From contig NC_052409.1 of the NCBI RefSeq assembly GCF_009389715.1, positions 970,001 through 1,034,000 of the forward strand: a stretch of 64,000 nt of DNA, written 5' to 3'. Source of the stretch: Phoenix dactylifera. Taxonomy: Eukaryota > Streptophyta > Magnoliopsida > Arecales > Arecaceae. Under the pieces are notes generated by a model. That model ran no database searches and was not told the origin of the DNA. It was given only the letters and a program-made list of their open reading frames with translations. Below, in pieces: positions 12,254-25,923 of the stretch; position 1 is the stretch's first letter; each line of letters begins with the position of its first letter. Made by a program: the position numbers and the translations under genes.

Positions 12254-15200
12254 ATGTCTCAACCCTGGGTAGATGATGCAAAGTTCTCAGCACCCACTTC
12301 GTCATCTAGTTCACATCCTGCATTTTCTCAATCTTCATCATATTCCAGCTTAAGGCACAGGTAAAAAAATGTAACTGTTATGAATTTGTTTGATATGTTC
12401 CTTTGTCTTTGATCATTGGCTTATGTGGTGCCAGCTACTTCATACATACACAGACAGTATAGCTGGTGCGTGTGTGTATAATTCTGTTTGTATGCTGCAT
12501 GATTAATTGTATGGCTGGTTACTATGACTTTGAAAAGTGAACTTCATGAAAGTCAATTGTAGTGAAATTTATCATCTAGATGGTTCTTAGATCTGGGATG
12601 GTCAGGAGAATGTTATTTATTTATATATCTACCAGTTTTCTGCTAAAGAGAAGCTCACAATTTGTGACCAACCAATCCATCACAGCCTTGGGCTAATGCC
12701 AAGCTGCTTGTGAGGGTTGAATCACACAGATCGACTGAGAAATGGCCACAAAGGCTATATCTCCAGCTAGGTCGACTGTCCCATGGGTCTACACCAAGAT
12801 ATCAGTGTCCTATGATTGCCACTGGCAAAGAAAGATCCTGTCGGGTAGAGAGCCAATGCCATCTGGATCATTTGCCATGAGATCTGCAACTTGCAATAGT
12901 TGGATTTGGTGATGTGTGGGCATTCAACACAAAGCAGTTCAGAAATGTTAGAGTTGATACTGCACCTTGTTCATCATCATGTTGGGAGTGGAAACATAAA
13001 AGTTGAGAAGGGTCTGGCCATTTGCTGTTTCAAACTAGTACCTGGCATGGGCTTAAGGACTAGATGACTGGAGCTTAGAAATGTGATGATTTGGCCAAGG
13101 GATTAGATTGCTTTCTCCATGCTGCTAAAAGTCCAAGACCATGAGGTGTGAGTCACCTAAAGTGGGATTATACAGGCCCAACAGGGGCTGCAAAATATGG
13201 ACATAAAGCCGTGCTACTTTCAAAAAATAAAATGATATATGGGCTTTGGAATCTGTCTTCAGCACTTGACTGGGGCTCTGATTAGGAATTCACTTGGGTA
13301 TCCAACAGCTTTCTTCTCAGATGTTCTCTCTCATAGGGCACTTGGAATATGATATCTACTGCTAGATTGCTTTTCTTGGGTTATTTCAGTTCAAATTAAT
13401 ATATTATATGCGCTTCCAGATTATTCTTCTCTTTATTCATTGGCTTTAACTTTGGAGCGGTCTTTGTTTCCTTGTATTCAGTTATCTGATAGGAACTATA
13501 CTAGGAATTATTGTAATTTGTTTAAAAATGTTTTAGAGGCTTTAGCTGTTATGAAGAGATTAAGGCTTTGGGTTTAGATGGGATATTAATTAAAGTTTAG
13601 TTTAATTGTTCAGTCTTTTCTATCTAAAGCCTGGAGTCATGGACAATACTATAGATGGAAGAAGGAAGGATTCACTGATTTGAGTCTTTAAGAACACAGG
13701 ACAGAAATAATTTTTCACCATCTGGATGAGACTTTGCTCATAAAATGCGAAGAGGTGGTGGGAAGAAGAACAATACTATAGATGGAAGAAGCGTGCTCTC
13801 TCTCTCTCTCTCCCTCTCTACACATGCACACATAATGATGGTGGATGAATACCTAGCTGACCTGCCTCCTATCACATATTGTGAATTGTATTGAATAAAC
13901 ATGCTAATGAGGATAGGAAGTTCTGCAAAGTTTGCAATTCTTGAATTAAGTCTTTGGAGTCTAGAGGAAATGTGGGGAAATTTTGTAGTTTCATACTGCA
14001 TTTATCAATTACGTGGATTGTCGCCTCCAAAGATGTCCATGTTGAATCTTATTTTTTTGATTTTTTTCTAATACTGGTGTTAGATCACTCTGAATTGCGG
14101 TAAACTTGTCATTCATTTGCTCATTATCAAATGCAATATCATCTTATATAAAAAAGCGTATATTTTATGCCAGTACACATGATTTTTGTTTGTACATTTT
14201 TCTTTGGTTTTCAGATGGTTTGACAATGTGATCAGGTTGTTTGCCCACTGTACAATAACATACTAATATTTGGACTATGTGTGTATTTTTGTTGTGTTTA
14301 TACCATTCACTTATTGATATTTGGTTTTGCTTCCTTTTCTTCCCCTCTTAGTCATAGAAATATTTATCCGTTGTTAGCACGGAGGGAGATCTCTCCTCGA
14401 GCAAAATGCTACTCGAAAAGGCTGTGGAGAGAAGCTTCAAAGGGGAGAGCTGATTGCATCGAGCTAAGATGTGAAACTGTTGATGCACGACATGCTCTTA
14501 TTTCTTGGTAAAGCACCATTATACTTCAGAATTTTTTTTTTCTGTAAAGATTATCTAATTGCCACTGATAGACTTGTTAATTTGCTTGTCGTTTCTGTAA
14601 TTTGGACTCCCTTAACCAGAATTATACTGCAATGGCAAGGGCTGATTATGTCATGCATTGCTTTTGCAGGGTAGAAGCAGAGTCGTTGCGTCACTTGTCA
14701 GCCACGTATTGTCCTCTTTTGCCGCCTCCGAGGTCCACAATTGCAGCAGCATTTAGTTCTGATGGAAAAACTCTTGCTTCCACGCAGTAAGTGAATGCCC
14801 CTGCTTTAGCTCTGTATTGTACTTAATAATTCTACTGACTCAATTTGTTTCCAGTGGTGACCACACTGTTAAGATAATTGACTGCCACACTGGAAACTGT
14901 CTGAAGGTGTTAATGGGCCATCGACGAACACCTTGGGTGGTATGTCTACCCTATATTCTTATCCCTTGGTTTTTGCTTTTTATTTGCTGTAATATATTGA
15001 CAAATTTAATTATTCTACTAGGTGAACCTTATCCACCTTTTACCATATGCTTGTATCAGAAGATAGTTGCCACAAGTTTCACGATAATTAATTAGTTGAG
15101 TTGCAGCAAAAATGCTGCTAGAGATGTGAAACTCATTGTTATTATGAAAGTTAGTATGCTAAGTCTTCTTTTTGGGGTGTCATGGTTGCTTGCGGGGACT

Positions 15201-18200
15201 TGCTTTATGGAGTTTCCAAATTGCATGTTATTCTAGAATGAATCTTATTGGACTGTCATATTTCATAACCTCCTATTAGGTAGATTTTTGTTATACTGTT
15301 TTATCCTCTGAATTATCCCTGTGTGCCTTCTTATTTAAAATAAAATTACTACATTTAAAATAAAATTACGAGACTTTTACATATAAGGTCAGAGGGTGGC
15401 TATCATACAAGTTTCATTTGTTGCCTTTTTTTTTTCAATGCTTCCTGGACGTAGCAACTATTGACACTTCATTTTGAGCTATTATTTTGGGTATTTTGGT
15501 TTTAATGTTATTTCCAAGTCTGTCTTTGGTTTTTTGTGATCATCTGACTTTGCATAATGTTTTTCCGTGGTATATGATAAACTTGAAGAGCACTATTATC
15601 TGCTGGCTAGTTTTTATTTACAAATTTGAATCTTTGTTTTACAAACTAGTTCAATAAGCTAAACTATTGTTTCCCATCATCATAGTCATTAATTATGATT
15701 ATTCTTAGTGTTCATTCCTTTTCTTTCGTGTTTCAGAAAGTTACATAGTGGTTATGGGCCTGTTCTGTCATCATTATCTTTAGAGGTATTATTTTAATCT
15801 AGTTGATCATCTGCAGGTTAGGTTCCATCCACTGTATTCAGAAATACTTGCAAGTGGTAGCTTGGATCACGAAGTTCGTATCTGGGATGCTTATACCACG
15901 GATTGTATTGGGTCACGTGATTTCTGTAATATCTCTTGCAAAATTTCTTCTGTGATATAACAAGTTTAAGCAATAGGATTTTTGTTGTTTTTATATTTTG
16001 ATAATATAGTCTATTGCTATCAACATTACTTAGGGGCATTAAACATATGGCCCTCCTCCCTCTTTTCACAGATCGACCAATTGCCTCGATTGCTTTTCAT
16101 GCCCAAGGAGAGCTTCTTGCTGTAGCATCAGGTCACAAGGTGAGTTATTCCTAACCTTGGAAGTATATAATAGAGATTCATCTTGCTCAAACTTTCTCTT
16201 CCCCATTCATCTTGCCCAAAATTTATCTTCCCCACTTTAGTCTTGGTTTTGCTGCTGTGAGGAGACTTAAATCTCACAGTTTAAAACTCTAAAATATAAT
16301 CATCTTGCAGCTGTACATATGGAACTACAATAAGAGGGGAGAAGCTTCTTCCCCAATGATTGTGTTGAGGACTCGGCGTTCTTTGAGGGCTGTGCATTTT
16401 CATCCCCATGCAGCGCCATTTCTATTGACAGCTGAGGTGGAATTTTTTATATAGCATCATATTTGCATTATTGTTTGCTCACTTTTACAATATCGTCAAT
16501 CTAAGCTGCTTGGCTTGCAGGTGAATGATCTCGATTCGCCAGACTCGCCACTGACACTTGCAACTTCATCTGGCTATTTGCACTATCCTCCTCCTGCTGT
16601 CTTTTTTGCAAACATTAATTCAAGCATTCGTCCACATCTGGAGGCTAAGGTGCCTCTTATACCTTCTTCATATTTGTTATGGCCAACATTTGTAAAAGAT
16701 GATGGAAGAATGCCTTTGCAACAGGTTACAAGGGTTAGTAGCTCCAGTAATGGGCAGCGGAGACAGAGAAACGTAGATATGGGAAACCAAGATGAGAACT
16801 TAGCAAGCCCGATGGATATATCTCCTGGAGAACCTTCTAGCTCAAATATTATGACAGAAGATTCAGTTGCTGATTCTATGCTGACTGGAATGGAAACAGT
16901 AACATATGATTCTTTTATGGGAAGCGCAGAAAACACTGAAGGGCAGCCTAGCATTGGATTTCAGCAAAGAAGTTCTACTGGCATGGTTGAGAGATTGGAT
17001 GCTTTGAACAATGGGCCATCAACTACTTCCCCTTTCAATGGGGTGACTATAAGAATACCTGTGAGGCAATCTAGGCCAGGTTTAGAGAGTTCTTCTGCCT
17101 TCAATTCTTCAAACTCTTCAGGCAGTACTGACCTTCAAATGCTATTAAGAAGTCTAGATGGTGGACAACTTCATCAATTTATTCCTTTTAGCGATCCAGC
17201 AAGCTGGGAGTTGCCTTTTTTACAGGGCTGGTTAATGGGTCAAACTCATGCAGGCCTGCAAGGAAATTCATCTGTAGTTCGTGGAACAGGAGCTGACTTC
17301 TTGACACCTGAATTGCTATATACCCGTAATGTGGAAGCTCTAGTGGCTGCTTCTTCAATGGCAACCACTAATGGCCATGCTAGGGTAACTGGACGATCTG
17401 GTTCTCGTCATCGTTCACGCTCCCGTTTGATGGCTTCTACAGCTGCCGGAGAAGGTGCCTCCTTTCTTAATGCCCAAAATGATGAAGCTGAGCCTCATCC
17501 TGGTCCCAGCGGTGTTGAATCTGAAATTCCTACATCATTGGCTGCGGCAGCTGCTGCTGAACTACCTTGTACAGTGAAGCTAAGAATATGGCCACATGAT
17601 ATACAAGAACCATGTGCCCCTTTAGATCCAGAGACATGCCGTTTAACTATACCACATGCTGTCCTTTGCAGGTGAAGTTCCTATTTGTAATAATTAAGTC
17701 ATAATTTTTTCTGTTTTTCTTTTGTTCCCCCTTTTTAGCTTCTGCTTACTGAAGTCACATGAGTACCATGTTGAAATTATTGATCTACTCTCTATCATGA
17801 GCATGCTTCTCAGTCATAATAATTCATCTGTTGTGCTGAGAACTTATAATTGGTCATAACATTTTGTAAGAGTTCAGTATGATAATCTCAAAATACAAGT
17901 TTACTTTTATTTCTATTATGGTCTGTCTATCTCAACTTTATGAAATGAAGGTTGCTTCTGCTTATATGTGCATGCTACACCAGTATGGCCTTTGATAGGA
18001 ATGAACTATAACCCTGAATTTATATAGCTGAACAGATTAGCTTTAGATTTCTTGTTGCTGTTTTTGGTCATAGATTACATTCTATTTGAATAATTAGATG
18101 CATTTAATAATGACAGTGAAATGGGTGCCCATTTTTCTCCTTGTGGCCGATTTTTGGTTGCTTGTGTTGCATGTTTACTGCCCCATGTCGAAGGTGATCC

Positions 18201-21200
18201 AGGAGTTCAGTCACAGATGCAACATGATGCTACAGGGGCTGCAACTTCCCCAACACGCCACCCAATTTCAGCTCACCAAGTTATGTACGAGCTTCGCATC
18301 TATTCTCTTGAAGAGGCAACGTAAGAGTGAAACTTGTTGCTTTTTGGTATTTATGTGTTGTAACCACTTTTTCCCTGAAAAATGTTCCATGCATGTATCA
18401 TGGTTTGATTTTTCTGTTTTTGCCGCAGCTTCGGCATGGTGCTAGCTTCAAGAGCAATCAGAGCTGCTCATTGCTTGACTTCTATTCAGGTTAGGGGCAG
18501 TTGTAATCAAGCCTCGTGTATACTTGTCTTTTCCCTTGAGTATTTATTTCAGGATAAAATCAACAGTTGAGTTTTAGGTCCATAACTTGTGCCGTAGCTT
18601 TTTATTTGGGCTTATTGGACACATGTCAGTGAGTAAAGCCACATTAATAGAAGTAAATTTCGTCAGCAAATATTCTGAGACAGATATCCTGCCTTATCTT
18701 TAATGACACCTGCATAAGATGCTCTTAGAAGTAGCTTGACCACAACAGGAAAGTTCAGAAAAATAGCCCAAAAATTTCATTTAATTGTGGTGCAACTGGG
18801 AGGCTACATGAAGGTGATAAACTATTTTTTAGATATACAGGTATATATTAAGAGTATAAAATAATATTTAGATATGTTTAAAGTAAGTTGCCAAATGCAT
18901 ATATTCTTTCAGTGCAATGCTTTTTAGATTTGAAGAATATAATCCCACATGATTGGTTTAATAGAGAACCGAGGTGTTTCAAGGACTAGAGACACATTAT
19001 ATTTCACTGTCTATTGACCTCCAAGATGACCTGAAAGAGAAGTATAGAAAGCATATAGTGTCAATCTTTTAGGCTTAGGTGTTGCATATCTGTATACTTT
19101 ATTTTTTTTGTTAAATATGGATAAATATTCACTGCCCATTCCCTATATTTTCTCCATCCAAATCTGTCGATATAACTCATTTTTTTGGTAAAACGTTAGT
19201 ATTGGTGGAAAAGATTGGCGTTGCAGTTATTAGTGTATATTTCTTTGATATAGATGAACTTGCTGAAATATCAAGTTATTACATGGTTACCACCACTGCC
19301 ACTTGCCCGTCCTTTTCCCTCAACTCCGTGGATGTATCAATTCTCTGTGGTATATTGCATGTGGAAGAGGAAGAACTGTTATGCTCTTCTGTCCTAGACT
19401 CAGCCACTACTATATGTATTGAAGTATCTAAACCATACATACATCGACGTTCCCAGCGTGCGTCTATGATGATTAAGGGAACCAATAAACAGAAAAGGAA
19501 TAGTATAATTTTATCTACAGATCACCGATGTTGGACTTGGGAAAAGAAGCCATGACATCACATCCAACCCTCCATTTCACATAATTATAATCAACTTTGA
19601 TAAACTGGAAACACGAGCAGGATGGAGTTTGGACAAGAGGACTTTTAGTAAGGAAAGAGAGCAAGTCAATTAACAGGTTCTGTCCCACCTCAATCAATCA
19701 GAAATAGACAATTATATGCTTTTTTGGTGAAAGGAAGATTAGCAGTGGAGCGATGGACCTTTTATGTAGTAGAGGAAAAGAAGGTAGCAAACAGAGAAGG
19801 AAGGTTTTTCATAAAATGGGATGTTGGGTATTATCCCTAAATCAGTGCAGGATCCCTTCAACTTCCTTTATGTTGGCAGGCAATCAAGTTATTGGATTCT
19901 AATGACTTCTCAACAGACAGTTTATTAGCTCTCTATGGTCCTGCATCTAATGGTGGCCATCTGTTGTAAGACAGGCAAAGTTGTTTGTCATTGATGTTGA
20001 AAGCCTTCAGGATGAGTCATAAAGGATATTCCCAAAGCCTTCATATCATGAAACCTGGGTGTTGTATAGGTGATAATGCAAGTATACTAGAGGAAAGGAA
20101 GGTAACAAACAGAGAAGGAAGGTTTTTTATAAAATGGGATGTTGGGTATATCCCTAAATCAGTGCAGGATCCCTTCAACTTCCTTTATGTTGGCAGGCAA
20201 TCAAGTTATTGGATTCTAATGACTTTTCAACAGAGAGTTTATTACCTCTGTATGGCCCTGCATCTAATGGTGGTTATCTGTTGTAAGACAGGCCAAGCTG
20301 TTTGTCATTGATGTTGAAAGCCTTCAGGATGAGTCATAAAGGATATTCCCAAGCTTTCATATCATGAAACCTGGGAAGCAGTGTTGTATAGGTGATAATG
20401 CAAGTATTCATTGTTGGGCAAAAATGAACTTAAACACGGGTATAATATGTTGTTGGTTTTACATGTAGAATTAAAAGTTCGTGACACAGGGTATTAGTAC
20501 CTTTTTACCAGTTTTTACATTGTTCTTATTATGAATGTTTGTATTGGTTTGCACAGTAGAATTTCTAGAAATCCATACTATTCACTGATTTTTTTCTTTA
20601 ATGTTTTCCGATGCAGTTCTCTCCTACGTCAGAACACATATTATTAGCATATGGCCGTCGCCATAGTTCACTTCTAAGGAGCATTGTTGTTGATGGGGAG
20701 ACTGCAATACCTATATACACAATATTGGAGGTTGATATGATTCAGTTTCCATTGTTTTAGTTTTACACTGTCCATTCTTGTAGAAATAGGAATTCAAGAT
20801 TCTCCTATCATGTGAATTCTTTTAAATATTTTGTAACTCTTGCATAATTTCCTCTTTCTTGAAGCTTATACAGAATTCTTTTCTATGAAAGCCATAACAA
20901 ATACTTGTATACTTTTTGGCATTTCCATGTTACACTGTTTTTGAATATTTAATTCCAGGTTTATAGAGTTTCAGATATGGAGCTTGTAAAAGTTCTTCCT
21001 AGTGCAGAAGATGAGGTCAATGTTGCATGCTTTCATCCTTCAGTTGGAGGAGGTCTTGTTTATGGGACTAAGGTGATGGCTTAAGAACTTGATGATCATT
21101 TTTTGGGGAACATGAGCTTCCAGTACAAACTGTGACAATTCCATGGTCAAGTGCAGGAAGGCAAGCTCAGGATTCTTCAGTATGATGGCCCACATGACAC

Positions 21201-23558
21201 AAGTTGCACAGGACCAAATTTCTTTCTTGAGGAAAATATGCTTGAGGTAATAATTTTAGGTTCGCTGCTATTTCATTTATCTTTAAGTTGACCCTCTTTA
21301 TTATTTCTCACTTATCATGATCTTCACTGAATTCTCTCTCTCTCACCCCCTCCACTTCATCCCCTGTGTATCCATGCATGCATGTATCCCCTTGGAACCC
21401 TATTTACACAATTTGGTACTGCTCCATTACTCCTTGCTAAATTGATTGGTATGTTAGTTTTGATCCACACAAAACCTCAAGCTTATTTGTACAGATCGTG
21501 GAACCTTAAGATGGGCAATCTTATATAATGATTGTTAGTAGTGTGTAAAGGAAGGTTTATAACTGATCCTTGGACAAATCTAGAAGATTCTGAACCTTCT
21601 TGGTGTTGATTGTAGAGATCTCCTAATGGCTTGTAATTTGTGGATGTAGGATTTATCATGAATGACTGTAGGAACCTCATTTTGCTTTTTAAAATGCATG
21701 GAGTTGGGTCTCATAAAACATGCTTTTGAATAATTTCAAATTCTGTAGTATCATACTTAATAATTGTAGCAGGAGCTTACATGAACATGTGGCGCAATAT
21801 TACCTACACATTTCACATGTGTTCTTTATTAAGGATTTAAAATACCCCTCTTGGCCTCTGTTATACAAGGATATGAAACAATATCAAAAGGAGGGGCATG
21901 AAGCTGAAGGCAGCTAATTGTTGAATGAAGGCTTTGGTATCCAAAGATAAAGATATAGGTGCAAATGTGGGCAGAAATCATTCAATTAATGAAGAATCGA
22001 TAAAAAGCAAGCTCAATAATAATTCAAAAAAAGAATACTGTGTAGCTACACACTATGATCTGCCAAACTGTCCGGTTCACCTTGTACCGAATTGAACCAG
22101 CACGGAACTGATATAGATCGACACAGTTTTTCGGAAAATAGCGTGAATCGCTTTAAACCGGACGGTTTGGAGCGGAACCGGTGCATCGGGTCGAACCGGT
22201 TTGAGCCAGTTGGTATCTACCCCCCCCCCCCCCCCCCCCAACAAAAAAAAAAAAAAAAAACCCTGCTTTTCAGTATCTTAAAAGGCTTGAATCATGTGTC
22301 ATCCTAGGTTGAACCGCCTAATTCATCCTGTACCGAACCGGTTGCCGACTAGCATGGGTCCGGTACCCATTCGGCCAACCTTGCTACACACATACATTGA
22401 CTGTTACCTTTCCCGTTAAAACTAGATAGATACTTCCCTGAAGATGGACTGGCATTATTGCTCTTGAATCATTTACTGATTGTATTCCTCCTGTCATTGT
22501 CTCAGGAAGATGATAATGGGATCAATACTAATAATCACAGGTATTTTATATCCTATTGCAATTTAACTCCATGGGCTTGAGGAAGAGGTACTAAGAGGTA
22601 TGGAGAGAGGTAAATGAGAAGTCAAACCCAACTAGGTAAATATTTGAGTTTAGGCAGGTTCAGTCATATGTATGTATAAGTTGACCCTGTGCTGGAGCTA
22701 TATCATCTTGTGTCTAGCAATTTATTGCACACTATTGTACTGGCTAATATGGATCAAGATGCACCAATAAGGGTTAGTCTACTCTTTTTTCATCTTGAGA
22801 ACTATCGCCACGTATTGTACATCATCGCATGATATAAATCTATATTTGGTCTCTAAGGACTAGGTTTTTTTCCAAAAATATAGTACTTTTAAACATTCAG
22901 AAGGATAGGAAACAAGTTAGCAGTATCAGGCTTAAGTTCTAGCATTGTTGTTGGTATTATCTCGGATTTCTAATGGGTACCTATTATTGTAGAACACTTT
23001 GTTCTAAATGTACACCTAATGGCATATAGAATGCACTAGGTATTTAATGCATATGTATTGCTTTGTATTCTATCCCTTTGGCCACATGGTGTTTGATGAG
23101 AACTTTGCCTTAAGGCGAGGTAAGGTGCACTCTACTAAGTCTTCTCAGACAGTGGTATACAGTTATTATGAATGAACACCACAAATAAGATAATTCACAA
23201 TTTCTCAAGCAGTGGGACCGCACCATTTTATTTTCTTTTCTGTTTATGACGCTTTCTTGGCCTACCGCCTCAAGACTCTGAATAGTTTTCCTCAACCATA
23301 TAAGATATTTTAGTGCCATTGCCCAAAACTAAATAGATGTGGTTCTTTATTCCATTTGTTGATTTTGTTTTATCTATCACGAGATTACATTTGCAGATCC
23401 ATTAAATTTTGTTTGAAAACTGTTTCCAATGGTGATACTGGTTTAAAACCAGTTGCAGCAATGTTGGGAACGGTCAGTTTATTTTAACAATAATCAGAAA
23501 TAATTTGTTTTTTGTATTTCTTGTGTGGCAGATCCAGAAGTATGCCTTAGAATGTTGA
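12254..23558 (+). CDS. AMBRA1-like (DCAF3-like) WD40 protein
   Basis: Fourteen coding exons: 12254-12360, 14352-14507, 14670-14786, 14855-14939, 15817-15925, 16072-16139, 16311-16436, 16521-17671, 18117-18320, 18429-18489, 20617-20730, 20959-21072, 21157-21246 and 23532-23558. All borders are GT/AG and the total of 2529 nt gives 842 aa. The first WD40 block (about residues 105-260) contains GHRRTPWVVRFHP, ASGSLDHEVRIWD and RPIASIAFHAQGELLAVASG, which closely parallel human AMBRA1. A long Ser/Gly/Asn-rich region encoded by one 1151-nt exon follows. More WD-like strands lie at about 640-830, including GAHFSPCGRFLVACV and GGGLVYGTKEGKLRI. AMBRA1 is a substrate receptor of DDB1-CUL4 ubiquitin ligases with a WD40 propeller split by a disordered insert. 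A CUL4-adaptor role here is inference. Confidence 0.9.
12421..14351. other. First coding intron of the AMBRA1-like gene, mostly unexplained
   Basis: The part at about 12650-13240 is less AT-rich than typical intron sequence here and could be old inserted DNA, but I could not match it to any element. A 22-bp sequence (ACAATACTATAG...) occurs twice, at 13643 and 13770. A short CT run lies near 13797-13818. No exon was found. Confidence 0.35.
19771..20407. repeat. 318-bp tandem duplication in an AMBRA1-like gene intron
   Basis: Copy 1 (19771-20085) and copy 2 (20089-20407) are direct neighbours offset by 318 bp. They share long blocks such as TCAGTGCAGGATCCCTTCAA and AATGGTGG(C/T)(C/T)ATCTGTTGTA, with a scatter of substitutions and small indels. 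The array sits in the 2.1-kb intron between exons 10 and 11. Neither copy shows splice sites or coding character that would make it an exon. Confidence 0.93.
22040..22392. repeat. CCGGTT-rich repetitive segment with poly-C/poly-A core
   Basis: This segment is densely packed with CCGGTT/AACCGG words on both sides of a 20-bp C run (22220-22239) followed by an A run to 22260. CTACACAC occurs just outside each end (about 22046 and 22385) and may be a target duplication. It lies in the last intron of the AMBRA1-like gene. The class is unknown: it may be a MITE or a fragment of a CCGGTT-type repeat. Confidence 0.5.
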
Positions 23559-25886
23559 AAAATAGAGATTGCTATTAATCCAAGAGTCATTGCTCATTTT
23601 GCTTGACACTGCTGCTTACTCCTTGCTGCTTGTATATTACCTTATCTTGTTCTCTATATGTGTCCACTTCCCAATTAAATGTTACCAATGTCAACGTATC
23701 ATTTCCAGTTACCCACTGAGGATTCTTAAAATATGCCAACTTTTTTGCATGAGCATTTCTGATTGATTGTTATCACTTCTGTTTTCATGAATACCTTTGA
23801 TTAGTGGTGATTTTGAATCATTTGTAAGTTAATTGAGACTTGAAGTGTATGTGTTAGATGAGTCATTGGTCATTCTAGCTAACACTTATAATACGGTCAC
23901 AATTCATGAACCAACCTTCGCAGTATCGGTAAGTGTTGGCTGAGTATGAGTCTTCCCCCACCCTTTCAATTGCTATAATTTAATGAGAGATTTTGTACAA
24001 GTCATTGGTGATTACTTTGTTAAAGAAAAACTTGGTGCATTATGCAGGCTGATAACCTTTGTATAGAAGTACCTCCAAGAGATACAGTGTAGTAGTTATC
24101 TTGACTCTTCCTCAACTAACTCAAGGCAGATCGTGCACTGGGAGTTTAATCAAGTGGATGTGGAATTTGGTAAGCATTTGTGACATTGTAAATGTAAGAA
24201 TGAATGTTAATTATAAAGATAGAAGTGCTGAAAATTCTTTTACCATCATTAAAGCTTGATCCAGGTCAAAGATTCCTTGGTTATTATATGCTATTTGAAT
24301 TTGTAAGGTTACAAAACCAGCTGAAAGTTTCTGACATGAACTTTGGGGGGGAGGTGGGTAGCATTAGACTCATGAACTGGGAGTGCGCTATGTCTATCTG
24401 CCCGATCGTTGCATTTACAGGAGAATGTACATGAGAATTAATATACCAAAAGTCCTTGTTGATCTAGATTTCTTAATAAAGTTAGGATACACTATGTATG
24501 AGGCTTTGTGATACATGGTAAAATACCCTGCCCTGGTGCTGCTATAGCTCAGATTCATTCGGGCTGATGTATGCTTTGGAGCTATATTGCAATTAGCTAA
24601 TTGAAGCTGCAATGAGAAATGGAGGCATTCTGCTTTTCGGCACCAGAGAAGTTAGTGGCCTCCACACAAACTTGCTGTTCTAAGATCTCCAATAAATGTT
24701 TTGTGATGTGATTTTGTGTTGTACTGCAACATTCGGCATCTTGGTCATTTAAGTTGTCTATATTGCTAGTAATAGTCATGCTTTAAATTAATACATAATG
24801 TAGCTTTCTCTGTTGCGACAACTACAAGTTCATACTACTGCCAAAATGTGCATGCTTTTGTTGATTTGAAGCATGAGATCCTTTTTTTCAAAAAGGGTAT
24901 GCTGTTGGCATTTTCCCTCAACCATTATATTGGAGTGAGTGTATTGCATTGTTTGAAGTAAAATTTTCTCGTATTGCTATAAATGTAAAATTTTCTCACT
25001 TCTCTATCATTCATTAGCAGGTATGTTTGAAAATTGGATTGCTCGGTGTTAGTTCTATGTTTGTACCATTGCTGCATATTCTTTTGAACTTGATGGATGC
25101 TTTTTAGTATCTTGAACCTTCCAAAGTCATTGATAGATTCAAATTTCATTTTTTGCTGGCTCAGGAACGTGCTCTCCATTGCTGAATGATCATCATACTT
25201 GCTCGGAGACAGCTCGACGATGTAAGGTTCACGGTGTATAAAAATTTCTCTAATTTGTAATCTCAAACTTGCAAGCCTTGTTTTTCTTGCTCCAAATCAA
25301 ATGCGCAAAATGCATTCTGAACTCAAATTGGTTTCCTGTTCATGTCGAGCGGATGTCATGTTGGTTCATTGCCTGTTGCATGTTCATTGTTGTGTATTAT
25401 ATTTTATCATATAGTAATTTATTTCCTGCTCTGATGACTGGATGCAAAAATGCCAATTTATTTTCTATTATTCTTTTTAAACGATAATGGTGAATCATGT
25501 AGGTATGTAGGTAGTTACCGCTGGTGTTTTAAAACCCGGTTGTCCCACTACCCACCAAGCTTTGCGGGTTGGGTCGATATAAGATGCGAGTTTTATTATA
25601 AAAAAAAACCTGCACCGGCCAACTGTCAGACACGTGAGTACATCTTTACAAAAAAAAAAAAAAAGTAAAAAATACAAAGAAGATGGAATGTCAACTATAG
25701 ATGTCTAAAGAAATTTCTTGAAGTGCTGGGTGATGAAGGAAGTGACTCAGTCTGCAGTCATGTTCGTCTTTCGGAACAAGTGCAGTTGGCTAGAGATGTT
25801 CGACCACCCGGAGGTGTTTGACCACTTGGACCAATGGGTCAATCGGCAAAAACCTGCATCGGCCAATTGTTGGAGAGAGTGAGACG

Positions 25887-25923
<37 letters not shown>

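Noticed and set aside
16583-16954. Minus-strand open frame opposite AMBRA1-like exon 8
   Set aside because: It is the antisense shadow of a well-supported coding exon.
22506-22540. Exon-like block in the last AMBRA1-like gene intron
   Set aside because: Including its 35 nt shifts the frame and loses the conserved YALEC end. It is kept only as a possible alternative exon in the findings.
24925-25266. 113-codon minus-strand open frame
   Set aside because: It has no domain, no splice signals matching a gene model and AT-driven composition. It may be chance.
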